Source: an uncultured Prevotella sp. (lineage in GTDB: Bacteria; Bacteroidota; Bacteroidia; Bacteroidales; Bacteroidaceae). From it: 64,000 nucleotides of DNA. Where the stretch lies: NCBI GenBank assembly GCA_934217675.1, contig CAKQCV010000001.1, forward strand, positions 62,001-126,000, in the 5' to 3' direction. Each line of letters begins with the position of its first letter. The stretch's first letter is position 1. The notes under the pieces are model-generated. The model saw only the letters and a list, made by a program, of their open reading frames with translations. It was not told where the DNA came from and ran no database searches. Made by a program: the position numbers and the translations under genes. Of the stretch, positions 24,401 through 32,305 are shown piece by piece.

Positions 24401-27168
24401 AACTGACCTAATTTGGAACTTGCAATTTTGTTTTTCGCAGAGTTTATGCTTTTCTGGAGCTTACCTCTTACACCGTTCTTTGCTTTTTTTGTTTTAGCAA
24501 GTATTTTTTCTTGTTTCTTTATGTATTTACTGGTTCTTGATTTAATTTTTTCGGCATCAAGAGGCTTAGGCTTTTTATTTATAATAGGCTTTAAGGGTTT
24601 GTTATAAAGTTCTTTGAGTCCTTTTCTACCTATTTTTTTGGCATTTGCAAGGTCTTGCATTCTGATATTGCCTAATCTTCTGATAGAGGTAATTGATTTT
24701 TGCGTATATTTCCCTATCATCGAAATATTGTTTTTCATTTGCAATACTTCTTGCCAATCATCAGACTTATCTACTCGTGTAATAAAGAAGCTAAGTCCTG
24801 CACTTCCTATATTTTTCGCACTTTTTAGTGCTGACTGTGCGCCGAATGCACCTTTTTTATTTATTTGAACAAGTCTGTCTCTTGTCCTTGCAGTTATACC
24901 TAATTGTGCAAGTTCTGCACTTGTGAGGTTTTCAAGTTTTTTTATGTTGAACGAGCCTGTTGCTCTGACAAAGAGAAAACCTTTTTCTGCGGCTTTATTA
25001 AGGAATGCCTCATTTATTCTTATAAGGTCTTCCATTTTCAGTTCTTTATTGCCTAATTTCAGATGTTTGAACATAGACGATGTTACTAAATCATCTAAGA
25101 ACGGTGAAGTTGCGGATATTGCCGCTTTTTCAAGCGCATCTAAAATAAAATTATCTTTATCAAGCAATTTAAGAAGTGCTTTTCTATCGTCTTCGCTGAA
25201 TTTGTCAGACACTTTGATTTTCTTTAAAGCATTATCGAAACCACGAGATGTAGCAAGAGAAGATAAGCTTAAATCCAACTTTGCAAGACTTTCTTCAATA
25301 AATTTCCTATTAGCTTCAGAAATGCCAAGAGAAATCATTTTACGTTCAATAATGGTTTTACGTGTAATCTGTTCTTGACTGATAGAGTTTACAATGTCTT
25401 CAAGTGCGCCGTAAGACCAAGAACATAATACGCCTGTTGTCTTATAAAGTTCAATTTTATCTTTTTCTTCTTTATCTTCTTCATCACTCTTTTTATGCTT
25501 AACAGGACGCTGTGTGTATTCCTGCCTGTAAAGTGTTGATTTGAATGCCTCTGCATTCTGCTGTTGTAAGGTCAGTTTTTTTGAAGAAGGCTTGTACGCT
25601 TTTGCAATCAATTCAACAGAACTCTGAGAAAGACCTAAAGCGGCAAGCTGTTGTGTGCTTATATTTTTTAACGCCTTTACATCAAAACGCCCTGTTATAT
25701 CGTGAAGATTGAAGCCGTTACCTTCTATCTTCTTGACAGCGGTTTCTACGGCTTCTTTGATGTCTTTCTTGCTGTAAAGACCGCTTTCTTTTGTTTGTAA
25801 GCCAAGCGAATTTCTTAAATCGGTCAGATGTTCGCTACTTTTGCGAGCATTGTTTTCCAACCTTTCAAGTATTGTATCTCCGTCTTTTTTATCTCTGATT
25901 GCACTGAGCTTGTCGTGACCCATTTGAACAAAGCGATTGTATTGTTCTACTTCTTTGTTAAGTTCGTTCGCAATAGAGGCGTAATTGTGATTCTGTTCGC
26001 TATTAAAGCGTTTTTCGAGTATTTTGTCACCAAGCTCAACACGCTGTTTGTGCTGTTCCAATATATCTCTCTTTACAGCTTCATCAGTAACTATCTTACC
26101 GTTCAATATAACGGTATCGCCATAAAGAACTGTTGCTCTGTTAGCAAAACCCGTGAAAATCTTAGGAGCGGCTTCGTTCCAAGCGTTTAAAGATGTGTTG
26201 AAGTATTCCTTTTGGTTTGCTTCTCCACCCCACTGTAACGCTTGTTCGCCTTTGTTGATTATTCTGGACGGAGCAAGCAGATTAGGTATACCGTTTACAT
26301 AGCTTCCCATACCCATAGGGTTAAGCAGAACCGTGTCGAATATATTAAGACCTGTACGATTAATACCGTTAGAAGGCATATTATTTTCTGTGACAGACTC
26401 TTTTTGTACTGTGATGAATATATGCGATTCATCAACATAATCGTCAATTACCTTTTTGACATCTTTGCCTTCGGGCGTTACTAAAGGAACTTCCACCAGA
26501 TATTGTCCGTTGAGAGCCTTTGCAGGTGCTACCGCTGAAATGCCCTGTTCGTCCATTTCTTTCAGAAACATTACAACAGAAGCTCTATCGTTAAACGCAA
26601 GTCTCTGATAATTGTCAGGATTGTATTCATTTATTTCTGTTCTTGTAACAAGAGAATCACCGTAATCTGAGTTTTCGTGCGGGTGACTGTTGCCAAAATC
26701 GTTATCGGTAAATTGATTGTCGGCAAATCTAACAACGTCTGCCGCTTCGATTGTTCTTTGATTTGTAGCATTTACATCAGTTTGTTCAACGTCAGTATGT
26801 TCATCATCAGTATTTTCATCTTCATACGGATTAGCCATATCTGGTTTTACTTTATCAGAATAGCTTCTTTCAATAATTGATGAAAAGTCCTTAGCACTGG
26901 TGTAATCAGGAGCATAGCGCATTTGAGGCGCAGTCATATCAAAGAAATTCTGTGACTGTTCCTCTTGTGCCATTCTTTCAATAGTGCTTGTTTGTACACT
27001 TGTAAAAGTTTCGTCTTTGCACAATCGCTTGTATTCTTCTTCGTGTAATTGCCTAAACATATCGTTTACGGCTGTCTCGTAATTGCGAGCAAACGCATTC
27101 ATGATTTTCTTCGTCATTGCGTCTGTTGCACCACTTGCTCCACGAAGGAAGGGATTTATTTCGTACAT
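21463..27168 (-). CDS. 1901-residue conjugation membrane protein with degenerate NlpC/P60-like end
   Basis: The largest gene of the window. Residues 1-900 are a hydrophilic, probably cytoplasmic region with a duplicated segment: FDVKALKNISTQQLAALGL near residue 493 and FNIKKLENLTSAELAQLGI near residue 738. A basic stretch precedes a membrane helix at about 925-965. The outer part of roughly 930 residues ends in a region (from about 1690) resembling an NlpC/P60 or CHAP fold, with a Cys near 1737 (GNCTATTDKGYAIFVLK), but the usual DCSG motif and His are not evident. Related giant proteins of clostridial conjugative elements combine membrane and wall-hydrolase parts. A class II operator precedes the start. 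Confidence 0.75.
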   Translation of the reverse strand: MYEINPFLRGASGATDAMTKKIMNAFARNYETAVNDMFRQLHEEEYKRLCKDETFTSVQTSTIERMAQEEQSQNFFDMTAPQMRYAPDYTSAKDFSSIIERSYSDKVKPDMANPYEDENTDDEHTDVEQTDVNATNQRTIEAADVVRFADNQFTDNDFGNSHPHENSDYGDSLVTRTEINEYNPDNYQRLAFNDRASVVMFLKEMDEQGISAVAPAKALNGQYLVEVPLVTPEGKDVKKVIDDYVDESHIFITVQKESVTENNMPSNGINRTGLNIFDTVLLNPMGMGSYVNGIPNLLAPSRIINKGEQALQWGGEANQKEYFNTSLNAWNEAAPKIFTGFANRATVLYGDTVILNGKIVTDEAVKRDILEQHKQRVELGDKILEKRFNSEQNHNYASIANELNKEVEQYNRFVQMGHDKLSAIRDKKDGDTILERLENNARKSSEHLTDLRNSLGLQTKESGLYSKKDIKEAVETAVKKIEGNGFNLHDITGRFDVKALKNISTQQLAALGLSQSSVELIAKAYKPSSKKLTLQQQNAEAFKSTLYRQEYTQRPVKHKKSDEEDKEEKDKIELYKTTGVLCSWSYGALEDIVNSISQEQITRKTIIERKMISLGISEANRKFIEESLAKLDLSLSSLATSRGFDNALKKIKVSDKFSEDDRKALLKLLDKDNFILDALEKAAISATSPFLDDLVTSSMFKHLKLGNKELKMEDLIRINEAFLNKAAEKGFLFVRATGSFNIKKLENLTSAELAQLGITARTRDRLVQINKKGAFGAQSALKSAKNIGSAGLSFFITRVDKSDDWQEVLQMKNNISMIGKYTQKSITSIRRLGNIRMQDLANAKKIGRKGLKELYNKPLKPIINKKPKPLDAEKIKSRTSKYIKKQEKILAKTKKAKNGVRGKLQKSINSAKNKIASSKLGQFVSKISKALSKLLWTVVLLVAIAAAIFAAALMILFIVGTLIECLLEFSPKDAINDLLAPQTYADTVAYQLYEGLGSNDNSFENDWLQSIQAYDKAFENKKDVKYGMNYQTYNDYISSFNNIIVAEDGTMYVNPFHFDNAVSADKNNNYLTRINGYTGVNSTTLLTNASQYSAKRGSNPKSAYDNGHTSNVKDIIAMTDVMFQFEQNAQSDNNLQNIMGCSPAQLNWDKFCKDVGNFFRCIGNFFAGLFGASEPPFKLEIGVSYATIQNYASTLFQCSHQQTISLTVNYYDVNKRLLTEDGQNVTGDILYRYGICDAPETKDFKVGYDKSKNKTSPYITANGKKYWLDRDEFETKVSIGNATDINGLCLRSNYGDNKDTYDKISGNACWSKSKEETKKAYGTSKTTGNEVVWSVYAEKESDVSYITDCLKKYAKDYATELNQFSFTDSYKFTNDTRTAFKATVHTAKEEYETDKSSKDVEEHFKTVDGTYVKKEDEKHDGKKYAMLFDVETSKENGDNAIKYKEMTEDELSDKNIKKLWKVSVKIVVGKTKTTTLTRNCKKHSFKYCGGHISCESNGIVYSMTNEQLNSSEIYEKAISPVTEGFRNNLGIYGWERLQGKYDLKSVDKTSALTMSMTGQIASPESTAQGSAITNRNGLNLYIENGEWKEGINAENVKTNAFNFQDIFDVDCCILYGKNVFPFDKPQKYEGWSVDNMSLAINRVAMDWYEAYGFDIPLEIGSKKMGESDIKTIIEAVKEKYEISKDREDALKTALGFVGRGHYNSYHDEHSFLTTMCTSNGTFTSTTPNGITIQVSRAGNCTATTDKGYAIFVLKRNGIEINNDSVNRTTGSVVTNFANCDPADLIIHERYSNSKNSSTVSYIPSVIGDTNNVDYGVAYNKYVLPQYAIFIGVLDKDIQLMTGQTLKAGVPILVDVARTSYGGAVQLHGESSTSAYSTNAQETYWWAEHLDGRVKYRSFNTK

Positions 27169-27218
27169 ATCGGTTTTCCTTTCTTTATATTTCAGACAAC
27201 ATCGGAATGTCGCTGATA

Positions 27219-27241
27219 TATGTATGGTTCACATAACCACG
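27219..27241 (-). promoter_or_regulatory. Class II promoter/operator, upstream of the megaprotein
   Basis: Minus-strand core TGGTT-ATGTG-AACCA (27225-27239), a perfect dyad, followed by TACATA. It lies about 50 bases before the megaprotein start. Confidence 0.65.
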
Positions 27242-27248
27242 CAAGGAA

Positions 27249-27881
27249 TCATTTTTCGTTTACACCGTATATATACTCGTCATTCGAAAGCACATCAGGT
27301 GTTTCGGTTTCTTCGAAATCGTCATTTGTTTCTTCTTCGCTTGTTACACCGTCATTCTTTTCAGATTCTATACGGTCAATTTCATCAAGATAGTCGATTT
27401 CGTCTTGTACAGCAGAATAATCTATACTGTCTTCACTGTACACAACGCAGTCCTTTTTGAACATTATAGTGAGCTTGCCGCTATCCTCTGTGAGGAAAGC
27501 GGGCATTATGAACGATATTCTGTATGCCATATATTCCATTTCGTCCTGCTTTATCAGGTCGAATGTCAGCTCGTAATCTCCTGCTTTGCCGCTCGTAAAT
27601 CTTGTTGTGTTACGTTCAAGCACTGTTCGGAACATACTTTTTATACGCTGAAGATTCATATTGTCTGCACTCATAAGCGTAAGGTAAACATATTCACCGC
27701 TTATATTTATAAGATTGTTTGTGTTCACTGTAATTTGTTCAACAACAGTAGAAACGCTCTCATCTTTGTGCTGAAGTACCTGATGAATTGTTACTAAACA
27801 ATCACAATCTCTGCACTGTTCAAGGCACTTTGTAAATTCTTCAAGTTCTTCTTCTGTTTCAATTTCAAATACGTTTTGCAT
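27249..27881 (-). CDS. Hypothetical acidic protein
   Basis: A 210-residue soluble protein with an acidic last third (residues 155-205). It appears alpha/beta in the first 150 residues. The start at 27881 has GAAAGGG, 14 bases after the stop of the GGDEF-like gene. It is not recognised. Its C-terminus (YIYGVNEK) lacks the Glu-Arg tail. Confidence 0.65.
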   Translation of the reverse strand: MQNVFEIETEEELEEFTKCLEQCRDCDCLVTIHQVLQHKDESVSTVVEQITVNTNNLINISGEYVYLTLMSADNMNLQRIKSMFRTVLERNTTRFTSGKAGDYELTFDLIKQDEMEYMAYRISFIMPAFLTEDSGKLTIMFKKDCVVYSEDSIDYSAVQDEIDYLDEIDRIESEKNDGVTSEEETNDDFEETETPDVLSNDEYIYGVNEK

Positions 27882-27895
27882 AAAATATTCCCTTT

Positions 27896-28975
27896 CTATT
27901 CGTTTTTAATCGGTATCAGTTCAATTGCTTCCGCATCTTTTGTAACACCGTATTTTGTACCATCGTCATTTTCAATAATGCCTTTATTGTTTATCATTAT
28001 GCCGCCTGTTTCTTCGTTGAACTCAACACAAGCCCAATATCCTGAAGAAGTACGTTTAAGCGGAAAGAGTTGTTTGTTTTCCCCGTATTTCTTGCCAAAA
28101 CTATCGGGAAAACATACTCCGTCATGTGTGTCTATGCTAAATTCCACTTCATAATTGTCACTTTTTAAATCCTTGAACACCATTATGTCAAGCGAACCGT
28201 CTACTATTCGTGCGGTCATCAGAAACGGTATACCCTTATGTACAATTTTAACCATTCCCGACTCTTGATAAACCGCTCTGTAATTGTTTACGTTGTCATC
28301 AAGTACAACTATGAGCGGCAAGCTCCGTCTGTCAGGCATCTTTTTGGTAGGAAACACAAAAAGTGTGATTTTTTCATAATTCGGTTTTGTTATTCGTGCC
28401 GTTATTGTCGAGAACCACATTGTATCAATGTATTTTCTCAAATCTGTTTCTTCGTGGTTAGAATCACCTTCTATAGTGTTTTTTGTTATTTCAGACTCGC
28501 TTTTTTCAAGTTTAGTCTTTTTTGTCTTTTTAGCTTTATCGGCATACATCTCGTCTACACAATGCCTTATTATCTCATCGTGATTAAAAAAGCTGTACGG
28601 CTCTGTCGATATTGCGTAATATATCTGATATTCGTCATTCGGCTTTTCAAGAATAGCTTTCAGACGGTCTATGTTTTCTTTTTTACAAAAAATATTTACC
28701 TTTTCACCGTACATAGTAAAAAACTGATAAGACTGTAGACTCATTAAAAATGTTCTCATTACCATATCGCCGTGCAATCGGCTCTGCTCATTGGCTTTGC
28801 GCAAGTCTATGTTCATTGTAATAAGATACAGTTCCTCATCTGCTTCATCTAACCTTTCACAGAAATCCAAAAACGCATTTCTGTTTGGAAAACCGTTATC
28901 ATCGGTAAAAAAGTCTTTTTTTCTTATTTCAATTTTTTCGTTGCTCTGGTAATCGTCATATATTGTCTTCATCAT
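27896..28975 (-). CDS. Degenerate GGDEF-domain protein
   Basis: A 359-residue protein. Residues about 18-125 follow the GGDEF fold: DDNGFPNRNAFLDFCERL matches the DxLTGLPNR start, YLITMNIDLRKANEQSRLHGD matches the IDIDNFKxxND..GHxxGD segment, and TMYGEKVNIF stands where RYGGDEFAVL is expected. The GGDEF signature is lost, so it is unlikely to make cyclic-di-GMP and may instead bind a nucleotide or protein. The C-terminal 190 residues are unassigned. It overlaps the end of the sigma-like gene by 20 bases. Confidence 0.65.
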   Translation of the reverse strand: MMKTIYDDYQSNEKIEIRKKDFFTDDNGFPNRNAFLDFCERLDEADEELYLITMNIDLRKANEQSRLHGDMVMRTFLMSLQSYQFFTMYGEKVNIFCKKENIDRLKAILEKPNDEYQIYYAISTEPYSFFNHDEIIRHCVDEMYADKAKKTKKTKLEKSESEITKNTIEGDSNHEETDLRKYIDTMWFSTITARITKPNYEKITLFVFPTKKMPDRRSLPLIVVLDDNVNNYRAVYQESGMVKIVHKGIPFLMTARIVDGSLDIMVFKDLKSDNYEVEFSIDTHDGVCFPDSFGKKYGENKQLFPLKRTSSGYWACVEFNEETGGIMINNKGIIENDDGTKYGVTKDAEAIELIPIKNE

Positions 28976-29459
28976 CGGAATACCACTTCTTTTTTTCTTT
29001 CTTCATATCGTCATACGAAACATTTTGCGGCGCAACTGACAATATCGTTTGTTCTATCTGCCATATCGTGCCTATTGAGGGTTCGAGGCAATGAAATTTG
29101 TGTGCATTGTCTGGCTCAATCGTTATATTGTATTTTTCGGATAATTTCTTTATCTTACCCAAACACTTATATCGTCTTTTGTATGTTGAGTCGCAAGAGG
29201 TTGAACTTACACATTGTATTTTTTCTTTTGCAAAATGCTTGAAAGCAATGCTCTTTACTATTTCTTTGATGTAGCTGTTTGCAATGTTTTTCTCTTCAAG
29301 CTTTTTTAATATTTTCGGTGATTCAAGTATTGCCATAATCGTTTCACTTGCAAGGTCTTCTGCATCTTGTTTTGTACTGCCTTTTTTATCGCCGTAATAG
29401 TACCTTGCGTATTGATTAACTACCTTCGTCACTTCTTCCCAATCTATTTGTTCGTTCAT
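28956..29459 (-). CDS. Sigma-factor region 2-like protein
   Basis: A 167-residue protein. Residues about 5-75 look like ECF sigma region 2: an N-terminal helix with VVNQYARYYYGD, then QDAEDLASETIMAIL, the helix that in sigma factors binds core polymerase and the -10 element. A clear region 4 helix-turn-helix is not seen; the C-terminus is basic then acidic. It could be a divergent sigma factor or a regulator derived from one. I chose the ATG at 29459, which has GAGGG at good distance, over one 15 bases earlier. Confidence 0.55.
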   Translation of the reverse strand: MNEQIDWEEVTKVVNQYARYYYGDKKGSTKQDAEDLASETIMAILESPKILKKLEEKNIANSYIKEIVKSIAFKHFAKEKIQCVSSTSCDSTYKRRYKCLGKIKKLSEKYNITIEPDNAHKFHCLEPSIGTIWQIEQTILSVAPQNVSYDDMKKEKKKWYSDDEDNI

Positions 29460-29610
29460 TTTTTCCCTCTTCATTGCCGCTATGTTCTGCTATCTCTTTT
29501 AAGATTCTACCCGCTTCTTCAAGTGTTTCGCCAAGGCAAAAGTCTTCGTTATTGTCGTAGTAAGGCTTGCCTCTTAAAAAAGCAGGAATGTTACGTTCTG
29601 CTATTTTCAT
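29416..29610 (-). CDS. Small hypothetical protein ahead of the sigma-like gene
   Basis: A 64-residue polar protein. The start at 29610 is preceded by AGGGGA and by an extended -10 promoter at 29646. It overlaps the sigma-like gene by 44 bases, so it may couple or regulate translation of that gene. No family is recognised. Confidence 0.5.
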   Translation of the reverse strand: MKIAERNIPAFLRGKPYYDNNEDFCLGETLEEAGRILKEIAEHSGNEEGKNERTNRLGRSDEGS

Positions 29611-29645
29611 TTGTGATGTCCCCTATATGTTTCCCTATATGTTGG

Positions 29646-29654
29646 ATTATAACA
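29646..29654 (-). promoter_or_regulatory. Extended -10 promoter before the sigma-like operon
   Basis: On the minus strand TG-T-TATAAT, an extended -10 element with no clear -35 hexamer. It lies 36 bases before the start of the 29416-29610 gene. Confidence 0.5.
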
Positions 29655-29661
29655 TATATCA

Positions 29662-29703
29662 AATGTAGCCATAGAGCCAATGTGTTTAATGGCTCGGCTA
29701 CAT
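29662..29703 (-). other. Long hairpin after virB4
   Basis: A 9-bp outer stem AATGTAGCC/GGCTACATT encloses an inner AGAGCCA/TGGCTC stem, 32 bases after the virB4 stop. There is no T tract on the minus strand. It may stop transcription in a factor-dependent manner or protect the virB4 mRNA end. Confidence 0.45.
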
Positions 29704-29734
29704 TCGATACATTTTTGCACTTATTGATTGGTTT

Positions 29735-32284
29735 TTATTCTGTCACTGTTTCCGTGTCTTTTTCATCTGCCGCTGTATATGACAATCCTTTTGCCGTATC
29801 GTTGGGGTTCGTTGACATCAGCTTGTACAGAACGTTTTCTGTAGGTAACTTGTAATCAAACGGTATCATTACAGTGCCGTTATATAACAATCCCTGTCCC
29901 GCAGGTCTGTCCTTAATGTAATCAATCAGCGTGTCACTGACAGCATATATCTGCTGTATCTGCTGTCTGCCGATAGGAGACTGGTTAAAGAACATAAAAA
30001 AGCCTGTGTTATTAAACATTGCCGTACCCTGTGAAGAACGTAACAAGTCAGCTACGTCCTGCGTGATACCTGTCATAATACCACCGTATTTACGCACACG
30101 CTTGTAGTACGCCATAATTGTATCAGCAGACGATTGTGTCTGGAAGAATAAATGGAACTCATCGAGATATACCCATACCGCACGGTTCATCTTATATTTT
30201 TCATTGTATTCTCTGTTCTTTACGATTCTCGTCCAGATGTTTGACAGACAAACCTTCATAGCCATTTCTTTCATCTTTTCGGGAAGCGAAAGCAGATTGT
30301 AAACAAGCATTCTGTTACCGACAGGTACATTCGTCTTCTTGGCAAAAACGTTATACTGTCCTACACAGTACGGCTCAATTGCTGTTGCTACCTTTACCGC
30401 TTCAGGTGTTCTCATATCAATAAGGCATTCGTAGAAATCTGCGAGTGTCGGGCATATCTCTGTATCTATATCTCTCTTGTCGCCATCTTCGTGTCTGCGT
30501 GTCATTGTATCAATGTAGGATTCATACATCTGCGTAGTAGCTTTGTGGATAGCGTTTACCTCAAAGCTGTTACACTCTCTGCCTCGTCCGAGAATTGATT
30601 CTACAAGACCTACCATATAGTCACACTTTTCTGCGAGCGGCGTAGCCTTCGGGTCGTCCCATTCCATAGACATATCACAAGGATTGATTGTGTATTCAGA
30701 TTTCAGTTCAAGGTCGATTACTGTACCGCCTAAAGCGTTTGCAATTACACGATACTCGTTCTCAGGGTCAAGGACGATTACTTGGTCGTCAGACGACAAC
30801 ATATTAACAATCATTTCACCCTTTGTTGCGAATGATTTACCTGAACCCGACTGTCCGACAATAATGCCGTTCGCAAGTTTACTGTACTTACGGGAATACA
30901 TTATCATATTCTTGCTTATTGCATTGATTCCGTAGAAGTAACCGTTGCGGTCTTGCAGTTCCTGTATGTTAAACGGGAACAACGCCTGTACATTATCCGA
31001 TGTGAGTAATCTGTCTACGATAATCTTACTGGTTGATGTCAGACAAGCTGTATTCAGACCCTGTACCTGCTGACCGATAAGATATGAAGGTGTTATGGTG
31101 TAATCTCCACATATTGCAGAGAACTGGTCGCTTGCTGTTTGCAGGTCTTTTTCATTTTCTGCAAATATGGTAATAACTGAAGTAACAAGGAACAGCTTTT
31201 TTCCTTCCACTACTACATCGTGACGCAGGCGTTGTGTTTCTTCCCTCATTACAAGCAAGTCATCATTCATCAGTGAGGGGTCGTATCCACCTTTGTATGC
31301 GTTCTTCGATTCCTTGATTACATCTGCCTTAACTGATGTATTCATATTTTTAACCAGAGCGATAGACTTTTTACGGGGAACTGCTTTCATCTGAATTACA
31401 GTTACCATTTCAGTCGGAAGGTTGGTTGTTTTTGTAAGGAAAGAGGTATCAATTGACTGAGGGAAATCATTGTATGCGTATGACTTGCAGTATCTGTTTT
31501 CGTTCAGTACGATATTCTTTTTTGAACGCATAATGCACTGCGGGGCTACAAGGTCTTTAATGGAGTAACCCGCTTTTTCCATCGCAAGTTTATCAATGTC
31601 TACTCTGTCATTCTCTCCGTCCTTATTAGTGTGAATTATAAAGCGGTCATATTCTTTTTCAAACGGAAGAACCTTATTGCCGTTAAGAATCTCTCTGAGA
31701 ATTGATAAACGTTCAACCGCTTCAACGGGTACGACCCCGTTTTTATTTATTGCTTTTACCGCTTCCTGAAGAGTAGGTTCAACTGTATTAAATGTTGTTT
31801 CCGCATCGGAAAGGCTCGCCTCAGTAGCTGTAAGCATTATGTACTTCTCTTTTGTTATATCGTTTCGTCCTTCGGTTATCTTTTCGTCAATAATCGCATT
31901 GTACGCCTCACGATATTCGTCTATGCTGTCACCTTTTTCTTTGATGTGGTAAGCCTGTGACATATCTGCCATTGTGTTCGCTTTGTTTATGATAATAACA
32001 CTTATGGTTATGTTATCCATAAATCTGTTTACCAACTGTGTGTACTTCTTCAGCAATTCTTCCTGCACATCATCAGGCTCTGAAACAAAATTGCTGTCAA
32101 TCAGATGATACAGTTTTGAATACTGATTTCTGTAAATTACAATACCGTTGTTCGTAATTCCGTCAATCTGTAATACGTCCTGCACGGTTCTTGCAAGACC
32201 TTTTACACTTTTCTTAGTTGTTTTCTTTTTTGCTGACTCGCTTGCCGCTTCATCGGCAGAACTTTTTTTGTTGAATAAATTCAT
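29735..32284 (-). CDS. virB4: VirB4/TrsE-like secretion ATPase
   Basis: An 849-residue cytoplasmic ATPase that powers the type IV secretion system. Walker A GQSGSGKSF is near residue 480, Walker B VWVYLDEFH near residue 705, followed by TGITQDVADLL and a late SPIGRQQIQQIY segment, all typical of the Gram-positive TrsE/VirB4 group. The start is placed at the ATG at 32284, which has a GAAAGGA site; a GTG 18 bases upstream is also in frame. The gene follows the relaxase gene with a short gap, so both are in one operon. Confidence 0.93.
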   Translation of the reverse strand: MNLFNKKSSADEAASESAKKKTTKKSVKGLARTVQDVLQIDGITNNGIVIYRNQYSKLYHLIDSNFVSEPDDVQEELLKKYTQLVNRFMDNITISVIIINKANTMADMSQAYHIKEKGDSIDEYREAYNAIIDEKITEGRNDITKEKYIMLTATEASLSDAETTFNTVEPTLQEAVKAINKNGVVPVEAVERLSILREILNGNKVLPFEKEYDRFIIHTNKDGENDRVDIDKLAMEKAGYSIKDLVAPQCIMRSKKNIVLNENRYCKSYAYNDFPQSIDTSFLTKTTNLPTEMVTVIQMKAVPRKKSIALVKNMNTSVKADVIKESKNAYKGGYDPSLMNDDLLVMREETQRLRHDVVVEGKKLFLVTSVITIFAENEKDLQTASDQFSAICGDYTITPSYLIGQQVQGLNTACLTSTSKIIVDRLLTSDNVQALFPFNIQELQDRNGYFYGINAISKNMIMYSRKYSKLANGIIVGQSGSGKSFATKGEMIVNMLSSDDQVIVLDPENEYRVIANALGGTVIDLELKSEYTINPCDMSMEWDDPKATPLAEKCDYMVGLVESILGRGRECNSFEVNAIHKATTQMYESYIDTMTRRHEDGDKRDIDTEICPTLADFYECLIDMRTPEAVKVATAIEPYCVGQYNVFAKKTNVPVGNRMLVYNLLSLPEKMKEMAMKVCLSNIWTRIVKNREYNEKYKMNRAVWVYLDEFHLFFQTQSSADTIMAYYKRVRKYGGIMTGITQDVADLLRSSQGTAMFNNTGFFMFFNQSPIGRQQIQQIYAVSDTLIDYIKDRPAGQGLLYNGTVMIPFDYKLPTENVLYKLMSTNPNDTAKGLSYTAADEKDTETVTE

Positions 32285-32305
32285 CTTGTTTGTTCCTTTC
32301 ACTTT

